A stretch of 64,000 nucleotides of DNA from VRUE01 sp963718775 (GTDB taxonomy: Bacteria; Actinomycetota; Thermoleophilia; Solirubrobacterales; 70-9), in assembly GCA_963718775.1 (NCBI GenBank), contig OY970377.1:620001-684000 (forward strand), read 5' to 3'. Positions 8,100 through 16,021 of the stretch are shown here, piece by piece; positions within the stretch are counted from its first letter, which is position 1; the number at the start of each line of letters is the position of its first letter. The notes beneath the pieces are model-generated. The model was given only the letters and a program-made list of their open reading frames with translations, was not told the origin of the DNA and ran no database searches. The position numbers were made by a program, and so were the translations under genes.

Positions 8100-9161
8100 C
8101 TAGGGCCGGACCGACTCCAGGGTGTCGCCGAGCTTCGCGGCATCGAGGTGGATCTCGGAGTCGCCCTGGACGCGATCGCCGTCGCGGAAGAGACCGACCT
8201 CGATCTGCGCGTAGCTGCTGCCGGGGGCGATCAGGCTGACCGCGTCGCGAGCGTCAACCAGCTGCCCGTCGAGGTAGACCTCGTAGAAGCCTTCCCCCTG
8301 GCTGGAGGCCTTGAAGCGGACCGCCACGTCGTGCCAGACCCGCTCCGGGACAGCGACCAGGAAGCGATCGCCACCCACCGCCTCACCGCTTGACCAGAGG
8401 CCACGCTGGCTGGCCTCCCAGGGATAGCCGGGAAGGTCCCAGAGCTGCAGGCCGAAGGCCGGCGAATCGCTGGCGTCGCTCTGCAGCCGCATGATCAAGT
8501 TGTCGGCGCCGGGAACCCCGTAGACCATCGTCTCGATGTAGAAGGAGAAGGCGAAGGCATATTCGTCGCCCTCGCGAATCTGCACGGCGCCGGCGCCGCT
8601 GCTCCCCCCGTCGCCGCCGAGGATCAGCTGCGAGCTCGACTGATCGTCACTAAGCCGGATCACGCTGGCCTTCTCGCCATCGCGAACGATGCCGGGCTCG
8701 ACCGTCGGGTCGACGTCGTCGATCGCCGAGGTACTCCAGCCCTGCAGGCCGTTCTCGAAGTTGGCGACGAGGTGCGGCGCGGCAACCGGCGCGGGCTGCG
8801 GCGCTGTCGCGACCGGTTGCGTCGCGGGCGGAGCGACGGCCGGACCAGGCGTGGGCGCCGACGGCGGGGGCGGCTGCGGTGAGGGTCGCGGACCAGCTAC
8901 CGCGACCTGGACCGCGACACCCTGGGAGACACCCACCGCAGAGACGATCTTTGGCCTGGCGGCGGGAGCCGACTTGGCCACGAGAGTCGAGCGGCCGACG
9001 CTCGGGGCACTGACGCCAGCGGCGTGGCGCGGTTGCGGCGGCCGCGCCGCCACCATCGCGTCACCGAGCCCGGACTCATGTCCGGGCGAGACTCTCAGGC
9101 CCGGAACGACCGAGTTGCTCGCCCATGGCCACAAGTTGACGAGCACAACGCCTCCGAGCAC
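8100..9161 (-). CDS. Membrane-anchored or secreted beta-sandwich (polysaccharide lyase-like) protein
   Basis: The protein is about 353 residues. A Pro/Ala/Thr-rich linker (residues about 65-130) precedes a C-terminal domain of about 220 residues resembling LamG/concanavalin-type polysaccharide lyase folds (NFENGLQGWS, FSFYIETMVYGVPGADNLIM, YEVYLDGQLVD). A sugar-polymer binding or cleaving role is plausible but unproven. The start is uncertain. GTG 9161 gives a clipped hydrophobic segment, yet the frame stays open upstream and continues it (HFSLLGLLFLVLGGVVLVNL) with no standard start codon in that extension. An upstream non-canonical start or a small sequence error is possible. Confidence 0.6.
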   Translation of the reverse strand: MLGGVVLVNLWPWASNSVVPGLRVSPGHESGLGDAMVAARPPQPRHAAGVSAPSVGRSTLVAKSAPAARPKIVSAVGVSQGVAVQVAVAGPRPSPQPPPPSAPTPGPAVAPPATQPVATAPQPAPVAAPHLVANFENGLQGWSTSAIDDVDPTVEPGIVRDGEKASVIRLSDDQSSSQLILGGDGGSSGAGAVQIREGDEYAFAFSFYIETMVYGVPGADNLIMRLQSDASDSPAFGLQLWDLPGYPWEASQRGLWSSGEAVGGDRFLVAVPERVWHDVAVRFKASSQGEGFYEVYLDGQLVDARDAVSLIAPGSSYAQIEVGLFRDGDRVQGDSEIHLDAAKLGDTLESVRP

Positions 9162-9279
9162 TAGAAACAGCAGGCCGAGCAGGGAGAAGTGTGCAATCCC
9201 CGGAAACCCTCCCCTTACAGCTGACGAGCGCGAAGCGATAGGCCAACGATAGCGCTCGTTCGGAAAGTCTCAAGCTCGC

Positions 9280-11544
9280 TTAGTAAGTCTCAACAATCTC
9301 GTAGAGCGTCGTGCGCTGAGCGGGCTCGCGACCGCCTGCCCTAGCCGCCTCGATCAGCTGCTCGGGCTCCAGCCTGACGCCGTGCTGGGAGCCGGCCATA
9401 CGCGAGATGTTCTCCTCCATCAGCGTGCCACCGAGGTCGTTGACGCCCCAGCGCAGCGCCTCGGTGGCGGCGCCGAGGCCCATCTTCACCCAACTCGCCT
9501 GCAGGTTGGGGATCGTCTTGCCGAGCGCCAGCCGGAAGGCGGCGGTGTGCTTGAGGTTCTCGTCGGCTGAGATCTCCTCGATCCCGTGGGTGCGGCCGAG
9601 CATCGTGTTGAAGGGGATGAAGCTGAGCGGGACGAACTCGGTGATGCCGCCGGTGCGCTCCTGCAGGGCGCGGATCACCCGCATGTGGCGGGCCAGCTCA
9701 CGCGGCTCCTCGATGTGGCCGAACATCACCGTCGAGGTCGAGCGCAGGCCGGCGCGATGCGAGGCCTCGATGATCTCGACCCAGCGGTCGGCCGGCAGCT
9801 TGTTCGGCGAGATCCGCTGGCGGACCCCGTCGTCGAGCACCTCGGCGGCAGTCCCCGGCGTCGAGCCCAGCCCGCACTCGATCAGGTACTCGAAGACCTC
9901 GTCGGGCCCCTTCCCCGAGCCCTCGCACATGTAGTGGACCTCCATCGGCGAGTAGGCGTGGAGGTGCAGCTGCGGCGCCACCTGCTTGGCCAGCTTCAGC
10001 CACTTGCCGTACTCCTCGAGGGTCAGATCGGGATGGATCCCGCCTTGCATGCAGAGCTCCGTCGCCCCGAAGTCCACCGCATCTTCGATCCGCGCAGCGA
10101 AGTCCTCCTCGGACACCTCATAGGCATCCGGCGAGCGCTTGCCCTGCCCGAACCCGCAGAAGGCGCAACCGACCACGCAGATGTTGGTGAAGTTGATGTT
10201 CCGATTGACGACGAAGGTGACCCTGTCCCCCGCAAGCTCCTGCCGAAGCTCATCCGCCGCGACCCGCATCTCCTCGATCACCTCAGGCCGCGTCTCGGCA
10301 AACAGCGCCGTCAGCTCATCCTCGGTCAGCTCCTTGCCCTCGCGACCTTTCGCAATCGCTTCTGGGGCAAGGCCCCCATCGATCGACTCTTCACTGCGTC
10401 TTCCCGACCCTCGCCTCGGGATGAAGCTCCAGTACTTCAGCTTGATCACGTCGAGGACCCCCTGCTCCATCCACTCAGAGTCCATGTACTGCGGGTAGAC
10501 ACAGAGCCGCTCGGTTAGCGCAAACCCCTTCGGCGCCATCTCCTTCCGCACCTCATGCGGGCTCGGAAACGCATGCTCAGGGGAAATGTGATCCCCATTC
10601 GCCGATAGCCCACCAAGATCGGTCGCCCCCGCCTCGACCAGCTCACCCCAGGCATCAGACAAATTTGGCGGCACCTGGATCCCCACGTCAGGCATCAACC
10701 GCTTGCACTCCTGGATAAGCCGCTTGATGTCCTCAACCGAGACGGGCGTCGCCCAGGCCGGGACGGACGGCGAGGGGTCCTCCAGCCGGAGGCTCTGCGA
10801 TGACCCTTCGAATCGCCCACCCGGATCTGCTGCGCGACGGCCTCCGGTGGAGGACCCCTCGCCGTCCGTCCAGCGCTCCCGCGCCGCTTCGTCGGCGATA
10901 TCGGCAACTTCAGCGCCGTAGTACTTCGGGTGCGGCACGAAGTTCTGCAGGATCACCTCCTGGAGATGCCCGTATCGGCCGTGCACCTCGGCCAACGCTT
11001 CAAGCGAAGCGACCTGCTCCTGCTCGGTCTCGCCGATGCCAACGAGGATGCCGCTGGTGAAGGGAATCTTCAGCTCGCCCGCCGCCTCGATCGTCGCCAA
11101 CCGCTGCGCGGGGTGCTTGGTGGGCGAACCAGCGTGCACCGTCTCCATCAGCCGCTCCGAGACCGACTCCAGCATCAGGCCCTGCGATGCGGTCACCTCG
11201 CGCAGCCGGGCCAGGTCCTCGCGGTCCAAGACGCCGATGTTCGTATGCGGCAGCATGCCGCGCTCGAGAGCTCGTTCGCAGCTCCAAACGACGTAAGAAG
11301 TGAAGTCCTCGTGCCCCCACTCGGCCAGCTTGGCGGCGACGACGGGGTTGACCTCGGGCCGCTCGCCGGTGAGGACGAGAAGCTCCTTGGCGTTGCGTTT
11401 CAATGCCTCGTCGAGAAGCTTCTCAACCTCGGCAGGGGCGCGGATATGCGCCTGGTGGGTCGCAAAAGCGCAGTACTTGCAGTAGCACTGGCAGGTGCGC
11501 GAGAGGGAGAGGGTGTAGTTCCTCGAGAAGGTGACCCGGCGCAC
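9280..11544 (-). CDS. fbiC: 7,8-didemethyl-8-hydroxy-5-deazariboflavin (Fo) synthase, CofG-CofH fusion
   Basis: This 754-residue protein has two radical-SAM modules that build Fo from tyrosine and the riboflavin precursor 5-amino-6-ribitylaminouracil. The CofG half has its 4Fe-4S Cys triad at C18, C22 and C25 (RTCQCYCKYCAF), then TGERPEV, HTNIGVL and GILVGIGETEQEQ. The CofH half has NICVVGCAFCGF, QGGIHPDL and a PGTAAEVLDDGVR block. Residues 225-261 are a Gly/Ser/Arg-rich stretch encoded by the in-frame palindrome at 10761-10871. They lie between AARERW and AWATPVSVEDIK, where homologues are continuous. A second low-complexity linker (about residue 375-400) joins the halves. Confidence 0.95.
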   Translation of the reverse strand: MRRVTFSRNYTLSLSRTCQCYCKYCAFATHQAHIRAPAEVEKLLDEALKRNAKELLVLTGERPEVNPVVAAKLAEWGHEDFTSYVVWSCERALERGMLPHTNIGVLDREDLARLREVTASQGLMLESVSERLMETVHAGSPTKHPAQRLATIEAAGELKIPFTSGILVGIGETEQEQVASLEALAEVHGRYGHLQEVILQNFVPHPKYYGAEVADIADEAARERWTDGEGSSTGGRRAADPGGRFEGSSQSLRLEDPSPSVPAWATPVSVEDIKRLIQECKRLMPDVGIQVPPNLSDAWGELVEAGATDLGGLSANGDHISPEHAFPSPHEVRKEMAPKGFALTERLCVYPQYMDSEWMEQGVLDVIKLKYWSFIPRRGSGRRSEESIDGGLAPEAIAKGREGKELTEDELTALFAETRPEVIEEMRVAADELRQELAGDRVTFVVNRNINFTNICVVGCAFCGFGQGKRSPDAYEVSEEDFAARIEDAVDFGATELCMQGGIHPDLTLEEYGKWLKLAKQVAPQLHLHAYSPMEVHYMCEGSGKGPDEVFEYLIECGLGSTPGTAAEVLDDGVRQRISPNKLPADRWVEIIEASHRAGLRSTSTVMFGHIEEPRELARHMRVIRALQERTGGITEFVPLSFIPFNTMLGRTHGIEEISADENLKHTAAFRLALGKTIPNLQASWVKMGLGAATEALRWGVNDLGGTLMEENISRMAGSQHGVRLEPEQLIEAARAGGREPAQRTTLYEIVETY
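10761..10871. repeat. In-frame 111-bp palindrome inside fbiC (element C)
   Basis: The left arm begins GGACGGACGGCGAGGGGTCC (10761-10793) and the right arm (10840-10871) is its complement over 32 bp with a single bulged base. The loop is 46 bases. Its length, 111 bp, is 37 codons, so fbiC stays open and gains a Ser/Gly/Arg-rich segment in the CofG domain. Confidence 0.9.
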
Positions 11545-11601
11545 CGAAGGGACGCTACCGCACGCGCTGCCTAGGCCCAGCGCGTGCGGTTGAAGTAATC
11601 C

Positions 11602-12351
11602 CTAAGAAGCGGCAGCCGAGCTGGGCTTGACCCGCTCGGGCGACTCGGTGGGCGGCTTGCCGCCCGGCTCGAGCACGAACTTGAAGACGGCTGCGGCAAG
11701 CAGCGAGCCGACGATCGGGCCGACCAGATACGGCCAGACACCGCCCCACTCGTTGCCGACCAGGGCCGGGCCGAACCAGCGGGCCGGGTTATAGGAGCCG
11801 CCGGTCAGCGGACCGCCGACCATGACGATGAAGCCAAGCGTGGTGCCGATCGCCAGCGGCGCCCAGTCCTTGACGCTCTTTTTCGAGTAGACCGCGGCGA
11901 GGATCACCAGGACGAGGCAGAAGACGCCGATCGCCTCGATGATCGAGCCACGGAAGTCGCTGCCGAGAATCGGGCTCACGGTCGCAGCGCCGTAGTGCGT
12001 CGCTCGACCCTCGTCGAGGAGCAGGCCCTTGCAGAGCAGGGCGCCGAGCACGCCGCCCGAGAGCTGGGCGAGCATGTAGATCAGCGCGTCGACCGACGAG
12101 ATTCGTTTGATCGCCCAAGCAGCCAGCGTTACCGCCGGGTTGAAGTGCCCGCCGCTGACCACGCCAAACATGACGATCAGGCCGAAGAGCAGGAAGGCGT
12201 GGGCGAGGCCTATGACGGAGAAGTCCGTGCCGAAGCTCGCCTGTTCGCCGGTGGAAAGGAAAAGCACCACGACGCTGGTGATGAAGAACACCAGCAAGAA
12301 GGTGCCGATCAGCTCAGCAAGATATGCCGCAAGTCCTCGTTCCTCCTGCAC
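11602..12351 (-). CDS. Aquaporin/glycerol facilitator family channel
   Basis: This 249-residue MIP-family protein has six hydrophobic segments and both pore signatures, GGHFNPAVTLA (first NPA loop, about residue 70) and GGSYNPARWFGPAL (second NPA loop with the selectivity Arg, about residue 190). A short hydrophilic C-tail follows. Residues flanking the second NPA are more like water channels than GlpF glycerol facilitators, but substrate preference is not certain. It is a monocistronic minus-strand gene, divergent from the ThiY-like gene with an 86-bp shared upstream region containing an inverted repeat. Confidence 0.88.
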   Translation of the reverse strand: MQEERGLAAYLAELIGTFLLVFFITSVVVLFLSTGEQASFGTDFSVIGLAHAFLLFGLIVMFGVVSGGHFNPAVTLAAWAIKRISSVDALIYMLAQLSGGVLGALLCKGLLLDEGRATHYGAATVSPILGSDFRGSIIEAIGVFCLVLVILAAVYSKKSVKDWAPLAIGTTLGFIVMVGGPLTGGSYNPARWFGPALVGNEWGGVWPYLVGPIVGSLLAAAVFKFVLEPGGKPPTESPERVKPSSAAAS

Positions 12352-12369
12352 TCTGTCTCCTCCTAGGTC

Positions 12370-12425
12370 CCTAAATCGTTCGACTGGCCGGCGCCAGTCT
12401 ACTCATATGGAGCGAATCATTTAGG
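12370..12425. promoter_or_regulatory. Nested inverted repeats in a divergent promoter region
   Basis: CCTAAATCGTTCG (12370-12382) and CGAATCATTTAGG (12413-12425) are complementary at 11 of 13 positions. They enclose a perfect hairpin, GACTGGC-CGGC-GCCAGTC (12382-12399). The region separates the aquaporin start (12351) from the ThiY-like start (12438) and includes an AT-rich TACTCATATGG stretch that could serve as a -10. It could be a shared operator or another palindromic element. Confidence 0.45.
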
Positions 12426-12437
12426 TTCCCGGGCCTG

Positions 12438-13403
12438 ATGAAGTGGGTTGTCGCGCTGCTGGCGGCCGCCTCGCTGTTCGCCGGCGCTGCCGGCTGCGGC
12501 GGGAGCGGCGCTGAACCGGGCGCGCCGAAAGGCGTGGCGCTGGTGCTCGACTTCACGCCCAACGCGGTCCATTCCGGCCTCTACGCCGCTCGGCGCGAGG
12601 GCTACTACGACGACGCCGGCATCGACCTGACGATTCGCCAGCCCGGCGAAACAAGCGACGCGCCGAAGCTGCTCGAGGCGGGCCGCGTCGACTTCGCGAT
12701 CCTCGACATCCACGACCTCGGCATCGCCCGCGAGCGGGGCCTCGACCTGGTCGGCACGATGCCGCTGGTGCAGCGCCCGCTCGCCGCGGTCATCGCCCGT
12801 ACCGCCAGCGGGGTGCGCCGTCCCCGCGACCTCCAGGGCCACAGCGTGGGAGTGACCGGCCTGCCCTCCGACGAAGCGGTGGTCGACTCCGAGGTCAGCG
12901 CCGACGGCGGCGACCCGGCCGACGTGAGGCGCGTGACGATCGGCTTCAACGCGATCTCCTCGCTGGCCGCCGGCAAGGTCGATGCCGCGACCGGCTTCTG
13001 GAACGCCGAGGCGGTGGAGCTGCGGCGCCAGGGGGTCCCGATCGAGGTCTTCAAGGTCAACCGCTACGGCGCCCCGCCCTATCCCGAGCTGGTCCTGGTC
13101 GCGACGCGACAGACGATCGAGCGCGAACCGGACCTCGTCCGCTCGCTCCTCGCCGCCACGACCCGCGGCTACGCGCTAACCGCGAAGGATCCACAGCGCG
13201 CCCTCGACGACCTGCTCGCCGAAGTCCCCAGCCTCGACCGGGCCGATCAGCAGGCCCAGCTCGAGGCCCTCCTCCCAGACCTCCGCCCCGCTCCGTTCGA
13301 TCCCGCCGTGCTGCGCGCCTGGGCCGCATGGGACCTCGACCACGGGCTTCTCCAGCGCCCCCTCGATGTACCGGCAACGTTCGAGCTAGGCTTGCAGCCG
13401 TGA
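12438..13403 (+). CDS. ThiY/NMT1-like substrate-binding lipoprotein
   Basis: This 321-residue protein has a lipoprotein signal peptide (LLAAASLFAGAAGCGG, lipobox Cys about residue 20) and an NMT1/THI5-like periplasmic-binding fold. LVLDFTPNAVHSGLYAARREGYYDDAGI is the family's N-terminal signature (quoted in part: LDFTPNAVHSGLY), followed by FAILDIHDLGIARERG and KVDAATGFWNAE. Relatives bind pyrimidine thiamin precursors, riboflavin or similar small molecules for ABC import. No permease or ATPase gene lies beside it; instead it overlaps two small genes (GTGA at 13400-13403). The ligand is unknown. Confidence 0.8.
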   Translation: MKWVVALLAAASLFAGAAGCGGSGAEPGAPKGVALVLDFTPNAVHSGLYAARREGYYDDAGIDLTIRQPGETSDAPKLLEAGRVDFAILDIHDLGIARERGLDLVGTMPLVQRPLAAVIARTASGVRRPRDLQGHSVGVTGLPSDEAVVDSEVSADGGDPADVRRVTIGFNAISSLAAGKVDAATGFWNAEAVELRRQGVPIEVFKVNRYGAPPYPELVLVATRQTIEREPDLVRSLLAATTRGYALTAKDPQRALDDLLAEVPSLDRADQQAQLEALLPDLRPAPFDPAVLRAWAAWDLDHGLLQRPLDVPATFELGLQP

Positions 13404-13762
13404 GCTTGGCCGACGACTTCCAGCAGGTGCTCGACTCGATGCCGCCGGACTGGACCGATCTGGAGCTCGACCTGCGCATCGACGACGAGAGCAAGTACGT
13501 CGATACCGCCGTCGCGGTGAGCCAGATCAACGCCCAGCCCTACTCGCAGGCCGACTGGGACTGGCGCCTGCTCGTCGCCCACAATTTCGGCCACGCCGCC
13601 GCCCCGCAGACGGTCAAGGGCGTGCTGGCGAAGCTCGACGCCGACGGCATCACCGGCGAGATGGTCGTCCGCGAGGTCCGCGAGGGCCGCGCCGAGGTCG
13701 TGCAGATGTGGGGCCGTCCCGAGAGCGTTCGCGAGGAGTTCCGCGAACGCCGCTCGCTGTAG
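13400..13762 (+). CDS. Small conserved acidic protein of unknown function
   Basis: This 120-residue soluble, acidic protein starts at GTG 13400, overlapping the stop of the ThiY-like gene, and its stop overlaps the next start (TAGTG). This tight coupling supports it as a real gene. I do not recognise a named family. The sequence has LELDLRIDDESKYVD, a WDWRLLVAHNFGHA segment and a C-terminal EMVVREVREGRAEVVQMWG strand-helix pattern suggesting a compact alpha/beta fold. No membrane segment or catalytic motif is visible. Confidence 0.7.
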   Translation: MSLADDFQQVLDSMPPDWTDLELDLRIDDESKYVDTAVAVSQINAQPYSQADWDWRLLVAHNFGHAAAPQTVKGVLAKLDADGITGEMVVREVREGRAEVVQMWGRPESVREEFRERRSL

Positions 13763-14085
13763 TGGCGAAGATCGCCGCCATCGTCAGCGACCTGATGCTG
13801 GCCAGCCGAGTGCAGGAGGGCCTCCGCGCCGCCGGCCACGAGGTCTCCGTCACCCCCGCCCTGCCCGATCCCCTGCAGGCCGACGCCATCGTCTGCGACC
13901 TGGACGGCGCCGACATCGACGCGGTTGCAGCCGCCCCGCTCCCAACCCTCGGCTTCTACTCCCACGTCGACGTAGACACCAAGCAAAGAGCCGAAACAGC
14001 CGGCATCGACTTGGTCGTTCCTCGCTCCCGCATGTCCCGCGAACTCCCCCAGCTCATAGAGAGCTTGCTCACCTCCCGAGACTGA
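13762..14085 (+). CDS. Small Rossmann-like (receiver-like) protein of unknown function
   Basis: This 107-residue protein starts at GTG 13762, overlapping the previous stop by one base. Its strand-helix order (KIAAIVSDLMLASRVQEGL, GHEVSV, ADAIVCDLDG, LGFYSHVDVDTKQRAETAG, LVVPRSRM) resembles a minimal response-regulator receiver or flavodoxin-like fold. The acidic phospho-site set is not clearly intact: a CDLDG Asp is present, but the N-terminal acidic pair is reduced to SD. The function is unknown. It is last in the three-gene run and faces mntH, with palindrome D in between. Confidence 0.68.
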   Translation: MAKIAAIVSDLMLASRVQEGLRAAGHEVSVTPALPDPLQADAIVCDLDGADIDAVAAAPLPTLGFYSHVDVDTKQRAETAGIDLVVPRSRMSRELPQLIESLLTSRD

Positions 14086-14097
14086 CCGTCCCTGCGA

Positions 14098-14216
14098 GGG
14101 AGCGGCCGGGGGTCATGGCCGGGGGCGGCGGTCTCTTTTTCGCCTAGCTCCTCAGCGAGCGAGACGACGCGCCCAGCGAAAAAGGCAGCCCCCGGACAGG
14201 ACCCCCGGCCGCTCCC
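14098..14216. repeat. Long hairpin element D between convergent genes
   Basis: The outer arms GGGAGCGGCCGGGGGTC (14098-14114) and its exact complement (14200-14216) form 17 bp. Inner complementary pairs are CCGGGGGC/GCCCCCGG (14119/14188) and CTTTTTCGC/GCGAAAAAG (near 14135/14176). The design, a GC-rich outer stem with an inner TTTTTCGC/GCGAAAAA stem at convergent gene ends, parallels family A. Confidence 0.85.
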
Positions 14217-14229
14217 ATCCCGCCTGCGA

Positions 14230-15549
14230 TCAACCGAAGAACAGCTGTTGGAGCAGGAAGACGTTGAGGGCGATGATCATCGCCGCCAGCGTCCCCGCAA
14301 ACCCGCTCAGCCAGCGCGGGTTGACCAGCTCGCCCATCACATCCTTCTTGGCGGCGATGATCAGCAGCGGCACCAGCGCGAAGGGGATGCCGAAGGAGAG
14401 GACGACCTGGCTGCCGACGAGAGCGTCGGTGGGGTCGATGCCGAGGGCGAGCACGAGCAGCGCCGGCGCCAGGGTGACGGCGCGACGGATGAAGATCGGG
14501 ATGCGGCGGCGGATGAAGCCCTGCATCACCACCTGTCCGGCCATCGTCCCCACCGAAGAGGAGGCGAAGCCCGAGGCGAGCAGGGCGATGCCGAAGACGG
14601 TCGCCGCGTTGACCGAGACCAGCGACCTGAGGCCCTCGTAGGCGCCGTCGATCGAGTCGATCTCGGAGAGTCCGCTGCCGTGGAAGAGGGCGGCCGCGAC
14701 GACCATCATCGAGAGGTTGACGACCCCCGCCAGCGACATCGCGATCACCACATCGACCTTCTCGAAGCGGAGGATGCGCCGCCGCTCCTCAGTGTCGCGG
14801 CCGACTATCCGCCGCTGGGTCAGCGCCGAGTGCAGGTAGACGACGTGCGGCATCACCGTCGCGCCGATGATCCCGGTGGCGAGCAGGATGCTCTCGGTCC
14901 CTGCGAAGCCGGGCACGAAGAGGTGGCGAGCGACTTCGCCGCCGTCGGGATTGGCGTGGAATAGCTCGAAGACGAAGGAGGCGACGACGACGCCGACCAG
15001 CGCCGTGATCACCGCCTCGAGCCGCCGGAAGCCGCGCAGCTGCAGGGCGAGGATCGCGAAGGCGCCGGCGCCGGCGATCAGCCCGGCCGGGAAGAGCGGG
15101 ATGCCGAAGAGCAGGTTGAGGCCGAGGGCGGCGCCGACGACCTCGGCGATGTCGGTCGCCATCGCCACCACCTCGGCCTGCAGCCAGAGGCCGATCGAGG
15201 TGCGGCGCGAGAAGGTCTCACGGCAGAGCTCGGCGAGGTTCTTGCCGGTCGCGATCCCCAGCTTCGCCGACTGGGTCTGCACGACCATCGCGATCAGGTT
15301 GGCGGCGAGGATCACCCAGAGCAGCAGGTAGCCGAACTTGGCGCCGCCGGCGATGTTGGTGGCGAAGTTGCCGGGGTCGATGTAGGCGACGGCGGCGACG
15401 AAGGCCGGGCCGAGGAAGGGCCAGAGGCGCGCAAAGCCACGGGCGTGGCCGTCCAGCGAGCGGCGTGCAGCACGGGCGACCGCAGCCTCGCCGGGAAGAA
15501 CGTCCTCGACCGTCGCCTCGGAGACCGGGGGCGGCGGCGATCTCCTCAC
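14230..15549 (-). CDS. mntH: NRAMP-family divalent metal (Mn2+/Fe2+) transporter
   Basis: This 439-residue polytopic membrane protein has about 11 transmembrane segments. TM1 carries the metal-coordinating DPGNFATN motif (VAAVAYIDPGNFATNIAGG) and TM6 carries the MPH motif (GATVMPHVVYLHSAL), both diagnostic for proton-coupled Mn2+/Fe2+ importers. It starts at GTG 15549, overlapping the mntR stop as GTGA. Co-transcription with mntR, a ZIP transporter and a multicopper oxidase, behind a DtxR-type operator, supports manganese or iron homeostasis. Confidence 0.94.
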   Translation of the reverse strand: MRRSPPPPVSEATVEDVLPGEAAVARAARRSLDGHARGFARLWPFLGPAFVAAVAYIDPGNFATNIAGGAKFGYLLLWVILAANLIAMVVQTQSAKLGIATGKNLAELCRETFSRRTSIGLWLQAEVVAMATDIAEVVGAALGLNLLFGIPLFPAGLIAGAGAFAILALQLRGFRRLEAVITALVGVVVASFVFELFHANPDGGEVARHLFVPGFAGTESILLATGIIGATVMPHVVYLHSALTQRRIVGRDTEERRRILRFEKVDVVIAMSLAGVVNLSMMVVAAALFHGSGLSEIDSIDGAYEGLRSLVSVNAATVFGIALLASGFASSSVGTMAGQVVMQGFIRRRIPIFIRRAVTLAPALLVLALGIDPTDALVGSQVVLSFGIPFALVPLLIIAAKKDVMGELVNPRWLSGFAGTLAAMIIALNVFLLQQLFFG

Positions 15550-16021
15550 CGCTCGCTGCCCTCCTCGACGGGCGGGAGAAGGTCGGGGCCGGGGATCGGC
15601 GTGCCGTGCGGGTCGTGGCTCGGCTCGCCCAGCTTGGCGGCGATCAGCAGCTCCAGCTCCTCGGAGATGTAGTGCTCGAGCACCTCGGCCTCCTCGTGGA
15701 CGCGGTCGTCGGGCATGCCCAGCGCCTCGGAGAGGTAGGCCTCGATCAGGCGGTGATGGCGGATCACCTCAAGCGCCACCTTCTCCCCGGCCGGGCGTCA
15801 GGGTGACGCCCTTGTAGGGCAGGTAGTCGACCAGGCCGAGGTCGTCGAGCCGCTTCAGCATCGAGGTCGCGGTCGCCGGCGCCACCCCGAGGCGCTCGGC
15901 CAGCTCGCCGTTGGCGACCGGCCCGGCGCGCTTGCTCGAGAGCGCGTAGATCGCCTTCGCGTAGTCCTCGATCGCCTCGCTGCCCAGGCGTGCGTCGCGG
16001 GGTGCCGCCTGCGCTCGCCAT
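15546..16021 (-). CDS. mntR: MntR/DtxR-family metal-dependent repressor (two frameshifts)
   Basis: Read across two +1 shifts (near 15985 and 15797), this is a repressor of about 157 residues. The N-terminal winged helix reads EAIEDYAKAIYALSS, then ANGELAERLGVAPATATSML and LVDYLPYKGVTLTP. The dimerisation domain has the metal-site pattern RHHRLIEAYLSEALG, VHEEAEVLEHYIS and HDPHGTPIP, as in MntR/IdeR. The start ATG (16019-16021) overlaps the ZIP gene stop (TGATG). It probably senses Mn2+ or Fe2+ and represses its own operon through the dyad at 18402. The shifts would destroy the protein if real, but all motifs are intact, so sequence error is likely. Confidence 0.8.
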
